A DNA stretch of 64,000 bases from Candidatus Pseudomonas phytovorans (lineage in GTDB: Bacteria; Pseudomonadota; Gammaproteobacteria; Pseudomonadales; Pseudomonadaceae), in the NCBI GenBank assembly GCA_029202525.1, contig CP119325.1, positions 4,934,001 through 4,998,000 of the forward strand, given 5' to 3'. Of this stretch, positions 1-7,068 are shown one piece after another; positions within the stretch are counted from its first letter, which is position 1; each line of letters starts with the position of its first letter. The notes under the pieces are model-generated. The model ran no database searches and was not told the origin of the DNA. It saw only the letters and a list, made by a program, of their open reading frames with translations. A program made the position numbers and the translations under genes.

Positions 1-1
1 C

Positions 2-1705
2 GGCGGCGTCAACTTCGTACGCAAGCGTGGCCAGGAAAAGGCCACCACCACCGTCACCCTGTCTGCCGGCAGCTGGGACAACTACCGCGGCCAGGTCGAT
101 GTGGGCGGCCCGCTGAACGAGTCAGGAACCGTGCGCGGTCGCGCCGTGGCGTCGCTGCAAGACCGCCAGTACTTCTATGACACGGCCAAGCGCCAGGACC
201 AGATACTGTACGGCGCCATCGACTGGGACGTTACCGCCGACACCACCGTTGGCGTTGGCCTGGCCTACGAGGATGTCGACGCCACACCGTGCTATGCCGG
301 TGTGCCACGCTACGCCGATGGCAGCGACCTGAAGCTGTCTCGTTCCACCTGCCTGGGGGCCAGCTGGAACGACATGCAAAGCCAGCGCATTACCGGCTTT
401 GCCGACCTCAAGCACCGCTTCAACGATGACTGGTCGCTGAATTTCGCCTCGATCTACACCCACAACACCCAGGACATCGAGTACGCCTACTCCGAAGGTA
501 CGGTCCCGGTCGGCGCCAGCACCGCCAGCATGAACGTGCGGGCCGGTCGTTTCGACTACGACCAGGACGACTATGGCTTCGATAGTTATATCGATGGCAA
601 GTTCGAGGCGTTCGGCCTGCAGCACGAGCTCATAGTCGGCGCCAACGCCAGCCGGCAGAAAACCCATGACTATTTCGCACTCATACTGCTGGACGGCAAG
701 CAGGATCCGTTCAACCCATCCTCGAACTTCCCACATCCGTCCAAGGGCGATTATCTGGTCAACCCGACCCGCGGTGGCAGTGTGCCAACCGACTCCACCA
801 CCACCCAGTACGGCACTTACGCCAACCTGCGCCTGAAGCTGGCAGAGCCGCTGACCTTGGTGCTGGGTGCACGGGTCAGTTGGTACCGCAACAAGAGCGA
901 CTCCTACACCCAGGTCTGGGACTACTGGGTGAACAACCGCAGCCAGGAAAACGGCCAGGTCACGCCCTTCGCCGCCGTGCTGTACGACCTGAACGACCAG
1001 TGGACTGCCTACGCCAGCTACGCCGACATCTTCCAGCCGCAGAGCGACAAGGTGAACGCCGAGCGGCAGTCACTCCAGCCCAAGACCGGCGCCAACTACG
1101 AGATCGGCATCAAGGGCGAGCTGCTTGGCGGCGCGCTGAACACCTCGTTCAACCTGTTCCGCACCCTCGAAAAACACCGCGCAGAAACCGACTACAACGA
1201 TGCCTGCCCGTCAGGCGACGGCTACTGCTACACCGACAGCGGCAAGGTGCGCGCGCAGGGCTTCGAAGCGGAGATCAGTGGCTCGCCGATCGAGCGGCTG
1301 CAGCTGCTGGCGGGCTACACCTACACCCAGACCAAGTACCTGAGCACCATCGAAGAGACCGACCCGACCGAACTGACCTTCACCTCCAGCTTTATCCCAC
1401 GGCACATGCTCAAGGTGTGGGGTGACTACCAGTTGGGCGGTACCCTGGAGCGCTTCACCGTCGGTGCCGGCCTGAACAGCCAGAGCGAAAACTTCCGTAC
1501 CACTGGCACTACCCGTGTCGAGCAGGCGGGCTACACCGTGTGGAACGGCCGCGTGCAATACCGCATCGACCCGAACTGGACGGTTGCCCTCAACGGCAAC
1601 AACCTGTTCGACAAAAAGTACTACGCCACCATCGGGGCGCCGGCGTGGGGTAACTTCTATGGCGAGCCGCGTAACTTCATGGTGACCTTGCAGGGCGCTT
1701 TCTAA
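2..1705 (+). CDS. TonB-dependent siderophore receptor, C-terminal part (5' end outside window)
   Basis: The open frame enters from the left edge and runs to TAA. It encodes a TonB-dependent outer-membrane receptor that imports a ferric siderophore. The visible part begins inside the end of the plug domain (a GGVNFVRKR stretch typical of the plug/barrel junction) and continues through the 22-strand beta-barrel to a terminal phenylalanine after the common GEPRNFMVTL motif. A NNLFDKKYY motif near the end is also family-typical. The signal peptide and any N-terminal signalling (STN) domain lie outside the window, so it cannot be told whether this is a transducing receptor. The next gene downstream is an ECF sigma gene, separated by a REP pair, so the two are probably not one operon. 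The substrate is unknown. Confidence 0.93.
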   Translation, partial: GGVNFVRKRGQEKATTTVTLSAGSWDNYRGQVDVGGPLNESGTVRGRAVASLQDRQYFYDTAKRQDQILYGAIDWDVTADTTVGVGLAYEDVDATPCYAGVPRYADGSDLKLSRSTCLGASWNDMQSQRITGFADLKHRFNDDWSLNFASIYTHNTQDIEYAYSEGTVPVGASTASMNVRAGRFDYDQDDYGFDSYIDGKFEAFGLQHELIVGANASRQKTHDYFALILLDGKQDPFNPSSNFPHPSKGDYLVNPTRGGSVPTDSTTTQYGTYANLRLKLAEPLTLVLGARVSWYRNKSDSYTQVWDYWVNNRSQENGQVTPFAAVLYDLNDQWTAYASYADIFQPQSDKVNAERQSLQPKTGANYEIGIKGELLGGALNTSFNLFRTLEKHRAETDYNDACPSGDGYCYTDSGKVRAQGFEAEISGSPIERLQLLAGYTYTQTKYLSTIEETDPTELTFTSSFIPRHMLKVWGDYQLGGTLERFTVGAGLNSQSENFRTTGTTRVEQAGYTVWNGRVQYRIDPNWTVALNGNNLFDKKYYATIGAPAWGNFYGEPRNFMVTLQGAF

Positions 1706-1726
1706 ACAAAAGCACTGGCTCTTGGA

Positions 1727-1835
1727 GGAGCGGCCTTGCGTCGCGATCGGGCCGCAAAGCGGCCCCAGTATCTTCGCGTCACGGCAAATATTGCCAGGGC
1801 TGCTTCGCAGCCCGATCGCGGCGCAAGGCCGCTCC
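1727..1835. repeat. REP pair (inverted, BIME-like)
   Basis: Two inverted copies of a REP-like palindrome face each other. The outer arms read GGAGCGGCCTTGCG and its complement. The inner parts carry small hairpins, GGGCCGCAAAGCGGCCC and GGGCTGCTTCGCAGCCC. Position between a receptor end and a sigma-factor gene is typical of Pseudomonas extragenic palindromes. A short open frame through it is an artefact of the repeat. Confidence 0.8.
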
Positions 1836-1903
1836 TACACCGGCTGTGCAAACCTTCATGAATGTACCTTCAGCTGTTGCCATCCCCTCTGCCGCCAAAC
1901 AAT

Positions 1904-1922
1904 AATAAGAGCAATTCCTATT
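1904..1922. promoter_or_regulatory. Candidate Fur box upstream of ECF sigma gene
   Basis: The 19-bp AT-rich imperfect dyad AATAAGAGCAATTCCTATT matches the AATGAGAATnATTCTCATT form of the Fur box at 13 of 18 defined positions by eye. It ends 13 bp before the ATG of the sigma gene. Iron-starvation sigma genes of this family are usually Fur-repressed, so position and function agree. No footprint evidence is available. Confidence 0.5.
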
Positions 1923-1935
1923 TGAGATAGTACCC

Positions 1936-2454
1936 ATGTCGGCCGAGTCGCCTGCATCTTCCGCCGCTGTCGGCGTGCTCTACGTCGAACACAGCACCTG
2001 GCTGCACGGCTGGCTGCGCAAGCGCATGGGCAGCCACTGCGATGCAGCGGACCTGGTGCAAGACACCTTCGTCAAGGTGCTCAAGGCCCGTAGCGCCGAC
2101 GAGATACGCGAACCCCGTCACTATCTTTCGAAAGTCGCCAAGGGCCTGATGATCGACCTGTTCCGCCGTCGCTCGCTGGAACAGGCCTACCTGGAAGCCC
2201 TTGCAAGCCTGCCCGCCGAATACATGCCCAGCGCCGAGGCTCAGGCGATGGTGTTTGAAACCCTGGTAGAGCTGGACCGCATGCTCGCCGGCCTCGGCGC
2301 CAAGGTGCGCGAAGTATTCCTGCTGGCGCAACTCGACGGCCTGCCCTATGCGCAGATCGCTGAGCGGCTGGGCATTTCCCTGCGCACGGTAAACAACCAC
2401 ATGGCCAAAGCCATGGAGCATGTGTGCCTGATGCAGTGGGAACAACACGCGTGA
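1936..2454 (+). CDS. ECF RNA polymerase sigma factor, FecI family (iron starvation)
   Basis: 172-residue extracytoplasmic-function sigma factor. Sigma region 2 is visible near residues 12-75 (DAADLVQDTF, then PRHYLSKVAKGLMIDLFRRR). Region 4 is visible near 115-165 (GLPYAQIAERLGISLRTVNNHMAKAMEH, a helix-turn-helix). Such factors recruit RNA polymerase to the gene of a cognate siderophore receptor when the receptor signals through FecR. The gene overlaps the start of fecR (stop TGA inside GTGA), and the cognate receptor gene follows, giving the classic sigma-antisigma-receptor order. A Fur-box-like dyad lies just upstream. The exact siderophore cannot be read from sequence. Confidence 0.93.
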   Translation: MSAESPASSAAVGVLYVEHSTWLHGWLRKRMGSHCDAADLVQDTFVKVLKARSADEIREPRHYLSKVAKGLMIDLFRRRSLEQAYLEALASLPAEYMPSAEAQAMVFETLVELDRMLAGLGAKVREVFLLAQLDGLPYAQIAERLGISLRTVNNHMAKAMEHVCLMQWEQHA

Positions 2455-3404
2455 GCCGCGCGCCCACCGCCGAGCAACGCCAGGCCATCCGTGAAGCGGC
2501 GCGCTGGTATGCGCAGCTGTCGTCAGGCACCGCCAGCGCCAACGAGCAAGCCCGCTGGCAGGCCTGGCATGACAGCGACCCGTTGCACCGTATGGCCTGG
2601 CAGCGCATGGAGGCTGTCAGCGCCAGCCTCGCCGGCCTGCCAGCACGGCTGGCTTCCTCTACTTTGCTTGGCGCAGGGCATACCCGTCGGCAGGTACTTT
2701 ACGGGCTGGCCGTGCTGTTGGGTGGCGGCCTGTTCGGTACCCTGGGCTGGCGCAGCGAAACCCGCCACGCCTGGACCGCCGACTACCGCACCGGCATCGG
2801 CGAACGTCGCGCGGTAAAACTGGCCGATGGCAGCCAGTTGCTGCTGGACACCGATTCTGCCGTGGATGTGGCTTACGCTGCCGGCCAACGACGGCTGACG
2901 CTGCACAGAGGCCAGGTGTTGGTGACCACGGCCCGCGATGCCGCTGCCCGGCCGTTCATGGTCGACACCCGCGACGGCCGTGTGCTGGCGTTGGGCACGC
3001 GGTTCACCGTCAGCGTCGACGACCGCGGCAGTGAAGTGGCCGTGCTGGAAAAAGCCGTGGAAGTTACCGCGCTGCGTCACGCGCCTGTGCGCCTTGAAGC
3101 CGGCCAGCGAGTACGGTTCGGTGCGCGAGAAACTGGCCCGCTGCGTGCCAACGACGCTTCAGTGGCGGCATGGGTGCAAGGCAGCGTGGTAGCCATCGAC
3201 ACGCCACTGGCCGAGCTGCTGGCCGAGCTTTCCCGTTATCGCCCCGGGTTGCTGACCTGCGACCCGGCAGTGGCGCGGATGAAAATTTCCGGAGCGTTTC
3301 CGATCACCGATACCGAACTGGCGCTAACCGCGCTGGAGAGCGCCTTCCCGGTGAAAGTGCTGCGTCGCACCCGCTACTGGGTGACTGTGCTACCCGTCCA
3401 TTGA
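2451..3404 (+). CDS. FecR family anti-sigma regulator
   Basis: 317-residue single-pass inner-membrane regulator. It relays siderophore binding from the outer-membrane receptor to the adjacent ECF sigma factor. The N-terminal cytoplasmic domain contains the AARWYAQLSSG and WQAWHDSDPLHRMAWQRME motifs of the FecR N-terminal family (DUF4880). A hydrophobic segment follows at about residues 75-92, then the periplasmic FecR domain (TADYRTGIGERRAVKLADGSQLLLDTDSAV...) and a C-terminal secretin/STN-like domain. I chose the GTG at 2451, whose GTGA overlaps the sigma stop. An in-frame ATG at 2424 would add nine residues inside the sigma gene and is less likely. The receptor gene follows after 111 bp. 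Confidence 0.9.
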   Translation: MSRAPTAEQRQAIREAARWYAQLSSGTASANEQARWQAWHDSDPLHRMAWQRMEAVSASLAGLPARLASSTLLGAGHTRRQVLYGLAVLLGGGLFGTLGWRSETRHAWTADYRTGIGERRAVKLADGSQLLLDTDSAVDVAYAAGQRRLTLHRGQVLVTTARDAAARPFMVDTRDGRVLALGTRFTVSVDDRGSEVAVLEKAVEVTALRHAPVRLEAGQRVRFGARETGPLRANDASVAAWVQGSVVAIDTPLAELLAELSRYRPGLLTCDPAVARMKISGAFPITDTELALTALESAFPVKVLRRTRYWVTVLPVH

Positions 3405-3425
3405 CCCGCGGGCCGGCGCCCCAGG

Positions 3426-3437
3426 GAAAATATTTTC
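3426..3437. promoter_or_regulatory. AT-rich perfect palindrome in fecR-receptor gap; possible ECF -35 region
   Basis: GAAAATATTTTC is a perfect 12-bp palindrome in the 111-bp gap between fecR and the receptor. It includes GGAAAAT, which resembles the -35 element used by FecI-type sigma factors. I did not find a convincing CGTC/CGTT -10 at proper spacing, so the promoter call is tentative. Confidence 0.3.
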
Positions 3438-3515
3438 AGGCGCCTTGCACTTTTACCGAGGCTCGTTCGGCTTTCCCTTCCAAACGCTCAATTCAATGTT
3501 CCTGGGGAGGGAAAC

Positions 3516-5963
3516 ATGACCACCACGCAACGTTCGCACACGGCATTGGCCCTGGCGGTACACCTGGGTCTTGGCGCGCTTTGCATCGGCGCCGGCACTG
3601 CCGTCGCCGCGCCTGTCGCCAGCGAACAGACCCGTGCCTACGACATTGCACCCGGCCCACTGACCGAAACCCTGGGCCGCTTCGCCAATGCCGCCGGGGT
3701 GGCGCTATCGTTCGACGGTGCCAATACCGAAGGCCGTCGCTCACCTGGGCTGAAGGGTAACTTCAACGTCGACAGCGGTTTCGCCACCTTGCTGGCGGGC
3801 AGCGGCCTGCAGGCGGTGCGCCAGACCAATGGCGTTTACGTGCTGGTTGGCGGGCAAGCCGGCGGTGCCGTGCTGCTCGGTGCCACCAGCATCAACAGTC
3901 TGGCACTGGGCACCACCACCGAAGGCTCGGGCTCTTACACCACGGGGGCCATGCAAACCGCCACCAAGTTGCCGCTGTCGATTCGTGAAACACCTCAGGC
4001 GGTGACGGTCATCACCCGCCAGCGCCTCGAAGACCAGGACCTGCGCACGCTCGACCAGGTGGTGCAAGCCACCCCGGGCCTGCGCAGCAGCGGCTCGCGC
4101 CCAAGCAACAGCGAATTCTTCTCGCGTGGTTTCCCCATCACCAACCTGATGTACGACGGCCTGACCACCACGTACAACTCCGACTGGGTCACCAATGCCG
4201 ACATGGCGCCGTTCGACCGCGTCGAGGTGGTACGTGGCGCCACGGGCATGATGCAAGGCTCAGGCGAGCCTTCGGCAGCCATCAACATGGTGCGCAAGCG
4301 CCCCACCCGCGAATTTCAGGGCAGCGTCAAAGGCAGTGTCGGCAGTTGGGATGACTACCGCAGCGAGCTGGACCTGTCCGGCCCGCTGAACCAGAGTGGC
4401 AGCTGGCGCGGCCGCTTCGTCGGGGCCTACCAGGACAAGCAGGGCTTCCAGGACTACACCGGCAAGGAACGCAGCGTGTTCTATGCCATCAGCGAATTGG
4501 ACCTGGGTGAGAACACCACTTGGACAGTGGGCGCCAGCAACCAGAACGACAACATCAACACCAACTGGGGCGGGCTGCCGGTAAACCGCGATGGCAGCCA
4601 CCTGGATGTCTCGCGCTCGACCAACCTGGGCTACAGCTGGGGCTATCAGGACATCGACACCACTACCCTGTTCACCGAGCTGGACCACCGCCTGGCCAAC
4701 GACTGGCGCTTGCACCTGGCGGCCTCCAAAAGCTGGTCTGACTACAAGCTGACGGGCGCCGTGCTGGAGCACTACGCCGTGTATCAGCAACGCATCTTCA
4801 ACCAGCGCCACGACTATGACCAGTATTCCTGGGACGTCAACGCCAGTGGCCCGTTCGCCATGCTGGGCCGTGAACACGAACTGGTGCTCGGGGCAAGCAA
4901 ACGCCAGGTTCGCGACAACGTCACTGGCGGCACGCTGTTCAAGGAGGTTGGGCCCAGCATCGAGAACTGGAATGCGAGCGCCATTTCGCGCCCCGCCGTA
5001 CCGCAACTGTACACCCAGGATGAAAAAACCACCCAGGAAGGCCTGTATGTCACCACGCGCTGGAACCTGGCCGACTCGCTCAAGGTAATCATCGGCGGGC
5101 GCCTGGACTGGTACAAGTCCGATGCGCTCTACAGTGATGGCGCTTCGTACTACAACCCGGATGCAGTCACCGATGTGAAGATCACGCGTAACCTGACCCG
5201 CTACGCCGGGGTCATCTATGACCTGGACAAGCATCACTCGGTCTACGCCAGTTACACCGACATCTTCAAACCGCAGACCGAGAAAAGCACCAATGCCGGC
5301 ACCCTCGACCCTATCGAAGGCGAAAACTACGAACTGGGCATCAAGGGCGAATACTTCGACAAGACCCTGACCGCCAGCGCCACGCTGTTCATGACCGACC
5401 AGCTCAACCGGGCAGCGCAAGTCGATGATATTGGCGTATGCACCGGCCAGCCGGCAGGCGCCACATGCTACGAAGCGGCTGGCAAGGTACGCAGCAAAGG
5501 CATCGAACTGGAGCTGGCGGGTGCCATCACCCCCGACTGGCAAGTGGCTGCCGGTTACACCTTTGCCCAGGCCAAGTACAAGAGCGACGCCGACAAGAAC
5601 AAGGAAGGCCGCCTGTTCGATACCGACATCCCGCGGCACATGTTCAAGCTCAGCACCACCTGGCACCTGCCCGGCGAGCTGAACCGCTGGCGTGTAGGCG
5701 GCAACCTTTATAGCCAGAGCAGCATCTTCAACAAAGGCAGTTCTTCAACCTACGGCAACTACCATATCGACCAAGGGGCCTACGCCGTTGTCGGCCTGAT
5801 GGCGGGGTACCAGGTCAGTGCCAACCTCGACACCCAGTTGAACATCAACAACCTGTTCGACCGCACGTACTACACGGGGCTGGCGATGAACAACTCCTGG
5901 AGCCCGTATGACGTTTACGGGGAGCCGCGCAGCTTCAGCCTGAGTGCCAAGTACAGTTTTTAA
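3516..5963 (+). CDS. TonB-dependent siderophore receptor with N-terminal signalling domain (transducer)
   Basis: 815-residue outer-membrane ferric-siderophore receptor. A signal peptide (about residues 1-33, ending ...TAVAAPVA) is followed by an STN (secretin/TonB short N-terminal) domain at about 40-112, starting TRAYDIAPGPLTETLGRFA. The STN domain is the hallmark of transducers that talk to FecR. The plug domain is at about 145-260 (SIRETPQAVTVITRQRLEDQ; VEVVRGATGMMQGSGEPSAAINMVRKRP). The barrel ends in the expected phenylalanine. A GGGAGGG ribosome-binding site lies before the ATG. It is the third gene of a sigma-FecR-receptor unit, so it is expected to be induced by its own ligand under low iron. 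The ligand (own or foreign siderophore) is unknown. Confidence 0.95.
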   Translation: MTTTQRSHTALALAVHLGLGALCIGAGTAVAAPVASEQTRAYDIAPGPLTETLGRFANAAGVALSFDGANTEGRRSPGLKGNFNVDSGFATLLAGSGLQAVRQTNGVYVLVGGQAGGAVLLGATSINSLALGTTTEGSGSYTTGAMQTATKLPLSIRETPQAVTVITRQRLEDQDLRTLDQVVQATPGLRSSGSRPSNSEFFSRGFPITNLMYDGLTTTYNSDWVTNADMAPFDRVEVVRGATGMMQGSGEPSAAINMVRKRPTREFQGSVKGSVGSWDDYRSELDLSGPLNQSGSWRGRFVGAYQDKQGFQDYTGKERSVFYAISELDLGENTTWTVGASNQNDNINTNWGGLPVNRDGSHLDVSRSTNLGYSWGYQDIDTTTLFTELDHRLANDWRLHLAASKSWSDYKLTGAVLEHYAVYQQRIFNQRHDYDQYSWDVNASGPFAMLGREHELVLGASKRQVRDNVTGGTLFKEVGPSIENWNASAISRPAVPQLYTQDEKTTQEGLYVTTRWNLADSLKVIIGGRLDWYKSDALYSDGASYYNPDAVTDVKITRNLTRYAGVIYDLDKHHSVYASYTDIFKPQTEKSTNAGTLDPIEGENYELGIKGEYFDKTLTASATLFMTDQLNRAAQVDDIGVCTGQPAGATCYEAAGKVRSKGIELELAGAITPDWQVAAGYTFAQAKYKSDADKNKEGRLFDTDIPRHMFKLSTTWHLPGELNRWRVGGNLYSQSSIFNKGSSSTYGNYHIDQGAYAVVGLMAGYQVSANLDTQLNINNLFDRTYYTGLAMNNSWSPYDVYGEPRSFSLSAKYSF

Positions 5964-6038
5964 CGCCCGTGCCTGGTCCCTGCCCCGCCGGGCAAGGGCC
6001 TGGATCTACTTCAACGGCCTAGCGACTCCAGCCTGAGC

Positions 6039-6347
6039 TCAACCAAGGGTTTTCCATTGGTCCTGGCCAGGCGTAGCCGTATCAGGCTTTTGCCGTGTGC
6101 GGCTCAACAGTGCGGGAATCCAGCGCGTGACGAAAAAGCCCAGGTGGGCGGCCGGCACGCTCCAGACCAGTGCTGGCAACAAGGTGCCAGACAAGGTGCT
6201 CATCCAATGGTGGGCAGCTTCACCCTGTGCCACCAGCGCGCCGAGGATGAAGGCTGTAACCAGCATGATGACGTATTGTCGATACAGCCCGCACAGCGCA
6301 CCCATGACCAGCGACGCAATGGTGAGGGCAAATCCTACGTGGTCCAT
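6039..6347 (-). CDS. Small hypothetical membrane protein
   Basis: 102-residue protein, not assigned to a family. At least three hydrophobic stretches are visible: ALTIASLVMGALCGLY, IMLVTAFILGALVA and a later segment around LLPALVWSVPAAHLGFFVT. A polar tail (RTRQKPDTATPGQDQWK) follows. I chose the ATG at 6347, where an AAGGA lies 9 bp upstream; an ATG three codons earlier sits directly on that site. It faces the receptor gene convergently. The overlapping plus-strand frame has a less protein-like composition. Real coding status is probable, not certain. Confidence 0.55.
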   Translation of the reverse strand: MDHVGFALTIASLVMGALCGLYRQYVIMLVTAFILGALVAQGEAAHHWMSTLSGTLLPALVWSVPAAHLGFFVTRWIPALLSRTRQKPDTATPGQDQWKTLG

Positions 6348-6490
6348 TTGCAACATTCCTTGACGTCAAAAAGGCGTCAAAAATAACAGCAAAATGCCAT
6401 CAGTCAACCCTGAATGCCTCGCACCAGTCACTGTTGTAAGCTGGCCTGAAAACCGGCTTCGGTTACTCGCTCGAATACGCGCCGCGGCCT

Positions 6491-6577
6491 CTGTGGGAGC
6501 GGGCATGCCCGCGAAGAATCCAACTCGGTGACTGGCACCGGCTGCGCCGATGTTCGCGGGCATGCCCGCTCCCACAG
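6491..6577. repeat. REP pair (GTGGGAGCGGGC type)
   Basis: Two 25-bp arms in inverted orientation, CTGTGGGAGCGGGCATGCCC with its continuation and the complement, are separated by about 37 bp. Each arm contains the inner palindrome GCGGGCATGCCCGC. This is a standard putida-type extragenic palindrome between the small membrane protein and the Nudix gene. Confidence 0.85.
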
Positions 6578-6638
6578 GGATCGCGCAAGATTTTTAGATT
6601 TCTAACAAGACAGTTGTTAGCCGACAGGGAATTCGCCC

Positions 6639-7064
6639 ATGCACCCGAACAAGGCCTGCCCCGTAGTCCTTTCATCCACGTTGCCTGCGAAAATACTGTT
6701 GTTCCGCCACCCACTGGCTGGCGTGCAACTGGTGAAAGGCACAATCGAAGAAGGCGAGGCGCCGGACGCAGCCGCCTTGCGTGAATTGAGCGAGGAATCA
6801 GGAATCACCAAGGCCACGGTCAAGCAAGACCTGGGCTGCTGGGATGCCGAACACCTCGGGCAGGTCTGGTCGTTTCACCTGTGCCAGGTGGAGGGTACCC
6901 TGCCCGAGCACTGGTCCCACCAGACACAGGATGATCATGGCCACCTGTTCACGTTCTTCTGGGCCTCGCTTGATGACCTGCCCTACGCCGAGTGCCACCC
7001 GGTTTTTAAGCGAGCCTTGGCATTCTTGTGCGAGGCCTTGAAAACGCGTACGCCATTGATTTGA
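6639..7064 (+). CDS. Nudix hydrolase
   Basis: 141-residue Nudix-fold protein that hydrolyses a nucleoside diphosphate linked to another moiety. The complete Nudix box (G-x5-E-x7-RE-x2-EE-x-G-hydrophobic) is readable at residues 34-56 as G-TIEEG-E-APDAAAL-RELSEESGI. The two glutamates of SEES coordinate the catalytic metal. Length is usual for small Nudix proteins. The gene stands alone between REP elements and a convergent receptor gene (4-bp gap), so context gives no substrate clue. It may be a housekeeping nucleotide-pool or capping-type enzyme. Confidence 0.9.
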   Translation: MHPNKACPVVLSSTLPAKILLFRHPLAGVQLVKGTIEEGEAPDAAALRELSEESGITKATVKQDLGCWDAEHLGQVWSFHLCQVEGTLPEHWSHQTQDDHGHLFTFFWASLDDLPYAECHPVFKRALAFLCEALKTRTPLI

Positions 7065-7068
7065 CCCA

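Noticed and set aside
1722..1925. Short open frame between receptor and sigma gene
   Set aside because: It is made almost entirely of the REP pair at 1727-1835.
3438..3515. A full FecI-type promoter (-35 plus CGTC/CGTT -10) before the first complete receptor
   Set aside because: A CGTT at 3464-3467 is about 32 bp from GGAAAAT, too far for a normal -35/-10 pair.
4260..5666. 468-codon minus-strand open frame opposite the first complete receptor
   Set aside because: No recognisable domain and no ribosome-binding site; shadow of the plus-strand receptor.
5964..6038. Possible terminator after the first complete receptor
   Set aside because: CCCTGCCCCGCCGGGCAAGGG pairs only weakly and lacks a T-run.
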